The position numbers and the translations under genes are program-made. A stretch of DNA of 49,439 bases from an uncultured Verrucomicrobiota bacterium (GTDB lineage Bacteria > Verrucomicrobiota > Verrucomicrobiia > Methylacidiphilales > UBA1321). Shown here one piece after another: positions 43,319 through 49,439 of this stretch (positions within the stretch are counted from its first letter, which is position 1; every line of letters begins with the position of its first letter). The notes under the pieces are model-generated. The model did not search any database, was not told the origin of the DNA, and saw nothing but the letters and a program-made list of their open reading frames with translations. The DNA lies in NCBI GenBank assembly GCA_903863295.1, contig CAIPBM010000090.1:1-49439 (forward strand), in the 5' to 3' direction.

Positions 43319-45169
43319 ATGGAATCAGAGCTTTCGACCGTTACCTTACCAGAAAATCTTTCACCCGCGTTGACCGAAAAGCTCAAACTGCTCGCTCCCG
43401 GAACCTACTGCCAGCATCGCAGTTGGGGCTTCGGAAAAATCAAGGACTGGAACCAGTCTTCTGAAAGTGTAGTCATTGACTTTAAATCGAAGCACGGCCA
43501 CGTCATGCAGTATGCCTATGCGGCGGAATCGCTTACCCCGATTCCCCAGGATCATGTCTTGGTTCAAAAAGTGGAGGCACTGGCTGAATTAAAGAAAAAG
43601 ACGCAGGAAGATCCCGTGGGTGTGGTCAAGGATTGTATCCACAGCCTGGGCGTACAAGCCACGGCGGATAATATCCAGGCCTTATTAAGTCCTGATGTCG
43701 TTTCCGCTACTGATTACAAAAAGTGGTGGGACAGCGCCAAACGCGCCTTGAAGAAGAACGGTCATTTTTACGTTCCCGGCAAGAAGAACGAAGCGCTCCG
43801 TGAGCTCGATGCTCCGAGTGCTCTGGGTGATTCCGCCTTGGAACATCTCCGCCTGGCCAATGGTCCCAAAGCGATTTTGCTCGCGCTGGCCCCGGTCGCC
43901 AAGCATTGGCCCGAGATCAAGAACGAGTCGGTTTTGAACGAAATCGCCGAGTTGCTCGAGACGACCCTCTCCAAGATTCCCCGTTCACAATTGCCGATCC
44001 AGATTGAACTGGCCCTGGCGCGTGATGAATTTTTCACCCAGGCTGGACGCGAAGTGGAAAAAGGTCAGTGGGCGGTGACGACCCTGACGCCCCAAAACGC
44101 GGCGGGATTGAGCACACTGCTTGATGCCTTGCCGGGTTCCCGCCAGCCGAAGTTGCTGGAAGCACTCCGGGTGGGACTTCCCGATGCCTGGCCGGCTCTC
44201 TTTCTCGGGCTAATTCCCAAGGCCAATGGCCGCGTGGCGGAAGTTATCACGGAAGCGTTCCAGGCCGCGAATCGCGATGCTGAAGTGCAGGCGGCGGTCA
44301 ACCGCTACATCCGCGAGCGGAATATCACCTGTGATTTCCTCTTCTGGCTCTGTAAGAACCGCCCCGTGATTTATGGCCAGTTGATCGAACCGCAGTTGTT
44401 CATGGCGATTCTGTCCGTGCTCGAAAAAGATCAGTTCTCTGAGATCAAGAAGGGCACCAAGCTTTACGAACTCGTCCTGGGCGACAAGCCGCTGATTGCC
44501 GCGATCCTCAAGGATGCGCCCGTGGCCGATGTGCGCGATATCACCCGTGCCATCATTCTCAGCCCGGTGTTTGAAGAGCTCGACAAGCGGTCGCTCCTCG
44601 CCGCGATCATCAAGCTTTATCCGGAAGTTCAGGCCATGGTGGTTGGCACGGACAAGACCGCCACACCGGAAGCCGGGCTCATCGTTTCGTGGCCCAGCCT
44701 GAAACGTCGCCAGGCCGAATTTGAAGATATCGTCACGAAGCAGATTCCGCAAAACAGCAAGGACATCGGCATTGCCCGAGGCTATGGCGATCTCAAGGAA
44801 AACCATGAGTTCAAGGCCGCGCGGGAAATGCAGGGCATCCTCAGCCGTCGCAAGGCGGAACTTGAACAGATGCTGGCGCGGGCGCAGGGCACCGATTTTG
44901 CCGGGGCTGACACCTCGAAGGTCTCGCTCGGCACCAAGGTTACGCTCAAGGACGTCGCTTCGGGTGAGTTTCTCGTCTACACCATCCTGGGAGCTTGGGA
45001 TAGTGATTTGACTAAAGGAATTATCTCTTATCAGACTGCCGTGGCACGCGCGTTGCTTAATTTCACGCTCGGCGAGCGCATTGAGCTCTCCACCGATGAG
45101 GGCGGAACGCGGCACGTCATCATTGAAAAAATTGAGCCGCACGACATTGATCTATCCGTCCCCGTCTAA
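43319..45169 (+). CDS. greA: Transcription elongation factor GreA with a long N-terminal extension
   Basis: 616 residues against about 158 for ordinary GreA. Residues about 465-616 form a complete Gre factor: the coiled-coil tip IARGYGDLKENHEFKAAREMQ, with the catalytic acidic residues Asp and Glu of GDLKEN, and a C-terminal FKBP-like domain (VSLGTKVTLKDVASGEFLVYTILG). The tip stimulates RNA cleavage in backtracked polymerase. The first 440 residues start with a small beta domain (WGFGKIKDWNQSSESVVIDFKSK), then alpha-helical repeats of unknown role. I know similar long GreA proteins from chlamydiae. It is 12 bp upstream of enolase, likely co-transcribed. Confidence 0.92.
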   Translation: MESELSTVTLPENLSPALTEKLKLLAPGTYCQHRSWGFGKIKDWNQSSESVVIDFKSKHGHVMQYAYAAESLTPIPQDHVLVQKVEALAELKKKTQEDPVGVVKDCIHSLGVQATADNIQALLSPDVVSATDYKKWWDSAKRALKKNGHFYVPGKKNEALRELDAPSALGDSALEHLRLANGPKAILLALAPVAKHWPEIKNESVLNEIAELLETTLSKIPRSQLPIQIELALARDEFFTQAGREVEKGQWAVTTLTPQNAAGLSTLLDALPGSRQPKLLEALRVGLPDAWPALFLGLIPKANGRVAEVITEAFQAANRDAEVQAAVNRYIRERNITCDFLFWLCKNRPVIYGQLIEPQLFMAILSVLEKDQFSEIKKGTKLYELVLGDKPLIAAILKDAPVADVRDITRAIILSPVFEELDKRSLLAAIIKLYPEVQAMVVGTDKTATPEAGLIVSWPSLKRRQAEFEDIVTKQIPQNSKDIGIARGYGDLKENHEFKAAREMQGILSRRKAELEQMLARAQGTDFAGADTSKVSLGTKVTLKDVASGEFLVYTILGAWDSDLTKGIISYQTAVARALLNFTLGERIELSTDEGGTRHVIIEKIEPHDIDLSVPV

Positions 45170-46465
<1,296 letters not shown>

Positions 46466-46480
46466 GCGTTCAAAGAGACC

Positions 46481-46888
46481 ATGGCCGGAGCCCGATTTCT
46501 CGACCCTTCCAGCATCCCGCTTAAGCGGCAGAGTGGTGGAAACATCTGGGCTACGCTCGTTCAGGTTACCCAAGGGCTCACGCTGGTGGCGCTCCTGTCG
46601 ATCCTGATGCTTTTTTTCCTGCCGGTGATTCAAAAAACTCACCGGCTACAGGAAGAGAAAGCCACGCTCCAGCGGGAGATTGCGGCCAAGCTTGATGAGC
46701 AGGCGCAGTTGAAGCTGGAGACTGAGCACATGAAGAATGATCCCGCTTATGTGGAGCACATTGCGCGGGATCAGCTCAACATGGGCAAGCCGGGCGAGAC
46801 GATTCTTCGTTTCGATAAGTATCAGCCGAATGCTCCGGCGGCGAAGCCGGGCGAGATGTCGACGGTGGTCGATCCTTCGGCGAATTGA
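46481..46888 (+). CDS. FtsB/DivIC-family cell-division protein
   Basis: 135 residues, bitopic: cytoplasmic N-terminus, one membrane helix (about 32-52, GLTLVALLSILMLFFLPV), then a periplasmic coiled coil (HRLQEEKATLQREIAAKLDEQAQLKLETEHMKND) and the family block PAYVEHIARDQLNMGKPGETIL. In the divisome, FtsB/DivIC pairs with FtsL and FtsQ/DivIB. It follows enolase by 15 bp. The C-terminal 20 residues are Ala/Pro-rich and specific to this protein. Confidence 0.9.
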   Translation: MAGARFLDPSSIPLKRQSGGNIWATLVQVTQGLTLVALLSILMLFFLPVIQKTHRLQEEKATLQREIAAKLDEQAQLKLETEHMKNDPAYVEHIARDQLNMGKPGETILRFDKYQPNAPAAKPGEMSTVVDPSAN

Positions 46889-47024
46889 CCCGAACGGTCC
46901 CGCTGAAAAATTAAGTGGAGTCGTGAGACGCCACTTCATCTTGGGTTGATTTCCTGGGTTAGATATACCGCCGCCATATATTTCTAATCTTCCCATTGGA
47001 CTGCAATTTGCTTAGCTAATCACA

Positions 47025-47969
47025 ATGACTCCTCCGGAGACAGGATCTCCCTCCGAACCCGCCCCGAAAAAGTGGGTGGGGGATCGCTTTGAAATCCAGG
47101 AGATGATCGGATGTGGGGGCTTGGGCGACGTCTACCGGGCCTGGGATCATCACCTGGAGCGCGCCGTGGCGGTGAAACGGGTGCGATTGCAACCGGCCCA
47201 GAATGATCGCCGTCTGGTCGAGCAGACGTGGCGCGAGGCGATGACCACGGCCTGCCTGCAGCACCCGAATATCGTGACGATCTTCGATTACGGCATCGAC
47301 GCGGAAGGCGCTTATGTGGTCATGGAACTCATTGTGGGCGAAACGTTGGAGAGCATCCTGGAGCGTGGGCCCCTGCAATTCGACGATTTCCTGCGCTTTG
47401 CTCGGCAGACGTTGGAGGCGATCATTGCGGCGCACGCACTGGGGCTGATTCACCGGGACCTGAAACCGGGGAATTTCATGATTGCCCGCGCGTCGGAGGC
47501 GGCACTCTTTCAGGTGAAGATTCTCGATTTCGGTCTGGCCAAGTATCTTGATAATCCGGAACCGCAATCGATCGATCATTTCAATTCGTTGATGGGCTCC
47601 ATCCATTACATGGCCCCGGAACAATTCCAGCGGCTGCCGATTGATCACCGGACCGATCTCTATTCGCTCGGATGTATTTTTTATGAGGCGGTGACGGGAC
47701 ATCCCGCCTTTGACGGGGAGAATGTCTCCGAGTTGATCGACGCGCATCTCAAGAAGATTCCCTATTCCATGAAGCAGCTCCGTTCGGATATTTCGCCTCG
47801 GCTGGAGCGATGGATTGCGCGGTTCCTGGAGAAAGACCCCGCGAAGCGGACGCCGAGCGCGGCCGAAGCGCTGAAGACTTTGCCGACTCTGGATCAGTGC
47901 GCCTATGATCCGGCCCGTACGACGGGGATTATCTTCCAAAAGCTGATTTACCGGCCGCCTGCGGATTGA
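47025..47969 (+). CDS. Serine/threonine protein kinase (Hanks-type)
   Basis: 314 residues, almost only a kinase domain: Gly loop IGCGGLGDVYRAWD, invariant Lys51 (VAVKRVRL), Glu helix (TWREAMTTACLQHPNIV), catalytic IHRDLKPGNFMI, DFGLAKYL, and the activation segment end GSIHYMAPEQFQ. No membrane helix or sensor domain is attached. It is thus a free cytosolic kinase; its targets are unknown. It is separated from the FtsB-like gene by 136 bp and converges on the kelch gene. Confidence 0.94.
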   Translation: MTPPETGSPSEPAPKKWVGDRFEIQEMIGCGGLGDVYRAWDHHLERAVAVKRVRLQPAQNDRRLVEQTWREAMTTACLQHPNIVTIFDYGIDAEGAYVVMELIVGETLESILERGPLQFDDFLRFARQTLEAIIAAHALGLIHRDLKPGNFMIARASEAALFQVKILDFGLAKYLDNPEPQSIDHFNSLMGSIHYMAPEQFQRLPIDHRTDLYSLGCIFYEAVTGHPAFDGENVSELIDAHLKKIPYSMKQLRSDISPRLERWIARFLEKDPAKRTPSAAEALKTLPTLDQCAYDPARTTGIIFQKLIYRPPAD

Positions 47970-47989
47970 GGTCTGGAAACCTACGAGTT

Positions 47990-49165
47990 TTAATCAGCGT
48001 TACCACGTAATAGCCCAACGAGAGCTATAAGAAATACGCCTAGGCCCATTGTTCCCAATAGCCAGTAAAAGAGCAATCCTACGTCGGGATTATATAGCTC
48101 CGAAATCGGAACGAGCTTGTTGTCGGCAATTCCTCCAGCGACCAAAACTGAGCCGTTTTCCAGCAATGAGGCCGTGTGGTAAGTGCGGGGGAACTTGAGG
48201 CTCAATGCCGCTGTCCAGATACCTGTAGTAGGATTGTAAATTTCCGCGCTGCCGAGGACAACCTTTGAAAATCCTCCGGCTATCAAAACTTCGCCGTTGG
48301 CCAAGAGTGTGGCGGACGGATTTACCCGTGGGGTGATAAGACTTCCTGTCAGGGTCCAAATTCCACTAACGGGATCGTATAACTCAGACAAGGCGACATT
48401 ACCCGAGGCGTTCGTTCCTCCAGCAATTAGAACTTTACCATTTTTCAATATGGTAACCGTATGAAATTGTCGAGGGTAGTGAAGACTTCCGCTGAGAGAC
48501 CATGATCCTGAGGCAGGGTCATAAAGCTCGCTGCTTGCGACAAAGTTGATTCCATCGGAAGTTCCTCCAACAACCAGAACCTTTCCTGTCGGTAAAAGGA
48601 CGGAGGAGTGTTCATAGCGCGGAGAGCTTAGACTGCCTGTAGCGGACCAAGTTCCCGAAGCTGGATCAAAAAGCTCAGCGCTAGCAGTGACACCTAGTTG
48701 GGTTATGCCGCCGGTTACAAGCACTTTTCCGTTGGGAAGTAAGGTTGAAGAATGGAGGTTACGCCTAGTGTGGAGACTAGAGGTTGGTGTCCAGAGCCGG
48801 TTACTGGGATTATAAAGCTCTGCGCTTGCTAAGATGACACCCTGAAAACCTTGCCCTCCAGCGACTAGAACCCTTCCATCGGGCAAGGCTGTCGCTGTGT
48901 GTTCGAACCTAGCATCGCGCATACTCCCGGTCTCCTTCCACGTCAGTGTACCCGGATCGTATAATTCCGCACTGGCAAGAGGATCGTATCCCCCTGCGAT
49001 CAGAATTTGCCCATTGGAGAGAGAGGTGGCTGTCGGCGAGAATCGAGCGGTATGAAGTTGTCCGGCTGTAATTTTACAATCTTTAGCTGCGTCCTGCAGA
49101 TGCCAGAAACAAATGCAGGCCAGGAGCCCACCGAGAAATATTCCCGAAATTGGTGCATACTTCAT
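47990..49165 (-). CDS. Membrane-anchored seven-bladed kelch-repeat protein
   Basis: 391 residues. Signal peptide or anchor at the N-terminus (IFLGGLLACICFWHL), then seven about 48-residue repeats, each with a G-x-V/I-L-V/I-x-G-G strand and S-A-E-L-Y-x-P...W strand (GKVLVTGG, SAELFDPASGTW), forming a complete beta-propeller, and a C-terminal membrane helix (about 363-385, LGTMGLGVFLIALVGLL). The repeats are near-identical to one another, so expansion was recent. The ligand is unknown; such propellers bind proteins or glycans at the surface. Confidence 0.85.
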   Translation of the reverse strand: MKYAPISGIFLGGLLACICFWHLQDAAKDCKITAGQLHTARFSPTATSLSNGQILIAGGYDPLASAELYDPGTLTWKETGSMRDARFEHTATALPDGRVLVAGGQGFQGVILASAELYNPSNRLWTPTSSLHTRRNLHSSTLLPNGKVLVTGGITQLGVTASAELFDPASGTWSATGSLSSPRYEHSSVLLPTGKVLVVGGTSDGINFVASSELYDPASGSWSLSGSLHYPRQFHTVTILKNGKVLIAGGTNASGNVALSELYDPVSGIWTLTGSLITPRVNPSATLLANGEVLIAGGFSKVVLGSAEIYNPTTGIWTAALSLKFPRTYHTASLLENGSVLVAGGIADNKLVPISELYNPDVGLLFYWLLGTMGLGVFLIALVGLLRGNAD

Positions 49166-49280
49166 GGGAAGCTTCCTAGCTAGAGACTATTTGAAAGAAA
49201 GCTTCGAGATGTCAGGTTATTAGCCGCTGTAAGTTACATTAAAACGGGGGATCAACTTGGCACCTAAACACCAGAGAAAT

Positions 49281-49439
49281 TCAAGGTAACAACTTCTGCA
49301 CCAGTTGGCTCAGGGTCTTGCCATCGGCCTGGCCGGCGGCTTTGACCTGGGCGGCCTTCATGACGGCTCCCATCTGGGCTTTGCTGGTGGCACCTACTTC
49401 CGCGATGGCTTCCTTGACCAGCGCTTCCATCCGTTCCGG
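49281..49439 (-). CDS. YqeY-like (GatB/YqeY domain) protein, C-terminal part
   Basis: The last 52 residues of a frame that runs off the right edge. AQMGAVMKAAQVKAAGQADGKTLSQLV ending in LLP is the typical tail of YqeY proteins (M-G-x-V-M-K...G-x-A-D-G-x), which have a domain also found at the end of GatB and may act on tRNA amidation; the role of stand-alone YqeY is not clear. A full GatB cannot be excluded because its C-terminus is related, though the short tail after the motif favours YqeY. The 115 bp to the kelch gene hold no gene. Confidence 0.8.
   Translation of the reverse strand, partial: PERMEALVKEAIAEVGATSKAQMGAVMKAAQVKAAGQADGKTLSQLVQKLLP

Overview
The window reads as chromosomal DNA of a moderately GC-rich Gram-negative bacterium, most likely a member of Verrucomicrobiota or the wider PVC group. 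The best clue is the transcription elongation factor at 43319-45169: a normal GreA forms only its C-terminal quarter, behind a ~440-residue extension. I know this layout from chlamydial GreA. Outer-membrane export lipoproteins, an ExbB/ExbD pair with a periplasmic TPR protein and a large two-component and partner-switching repertoire fit. The phylum call is inference.

Region by region. 1-10398 is an exopolysaccharide locus: the tail of an upstream gene, two tandem paralogous export (Wza-like) proteins, then divergent from a small STAS/nucleotidyltransferase-like pair (minus strand) a tightly packed plus-strand operon (4045-10398) of glycosyltransferase, undecaprenyl-phosphate sugar transferase, a three-part NTase/beta-helix/sugar-transferase-like protein, an RsbW-kinase/SpoIIE-phosphatase fusion, a receiver-only protein and an alkaline-phosphatase-fold enzyme. 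The STAS protein, kinase and phosphatase together suggest partner-switching control of polymer production. 10492-17009 holds a CBS/DRTGG pyrophosphatase, a 1425-residue fusion of an amino-acid-permease-like transporter to a hybrid histidine kinase, and a stand-alone receiver. tRNA-Ala(CGC), fumarase C, a GT-C/TPR membrane protein and a toxin-antitoxin pair follow to 21362.

21363-28532 contains a small AT-rich membrane protein, an ExbB-ExbD-TPR operon on the minus strand, a palindromic MITE-like element, a small secreted protein and dxs. 28533-30090 is an AT-rich accessory patch between dxs and rarA: a truncated-looking 44-codon frame, an orphan membrane protein, and a decayed IS1595-type transposase beside a second MITE-like relic. 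30136-36057 returns to chromosomal content: rarA, a secreted protein, an ECF sigma factor with putative anti-sigma partner, a membrane protein plus winged-helix regulator flanked by two matching palindromes, an isolated IspH C-terminal-like domain, and rmuC.

36134-49439 holds a hybrid histidine kinase, a single-chain indolepyruvate:ferredoxin oxidoreductase, a family 2 glycosyltransferase, the long GreA, enolase with an FtsB/DivIC-like gene, a Ser/Thr kinase, a seven-bladed kelch protein and the C-terminus of a YqeY-like protein running off the right edge.

The strongest candidates for something unusual are the transporter-hybrid kinase fusion, the three-part protein at 5969-7153, the solitary IspH-like domain, the twin palindromes around the winged-helix gene, and the hairpin-array repeat that encodes part of a signal peptide.
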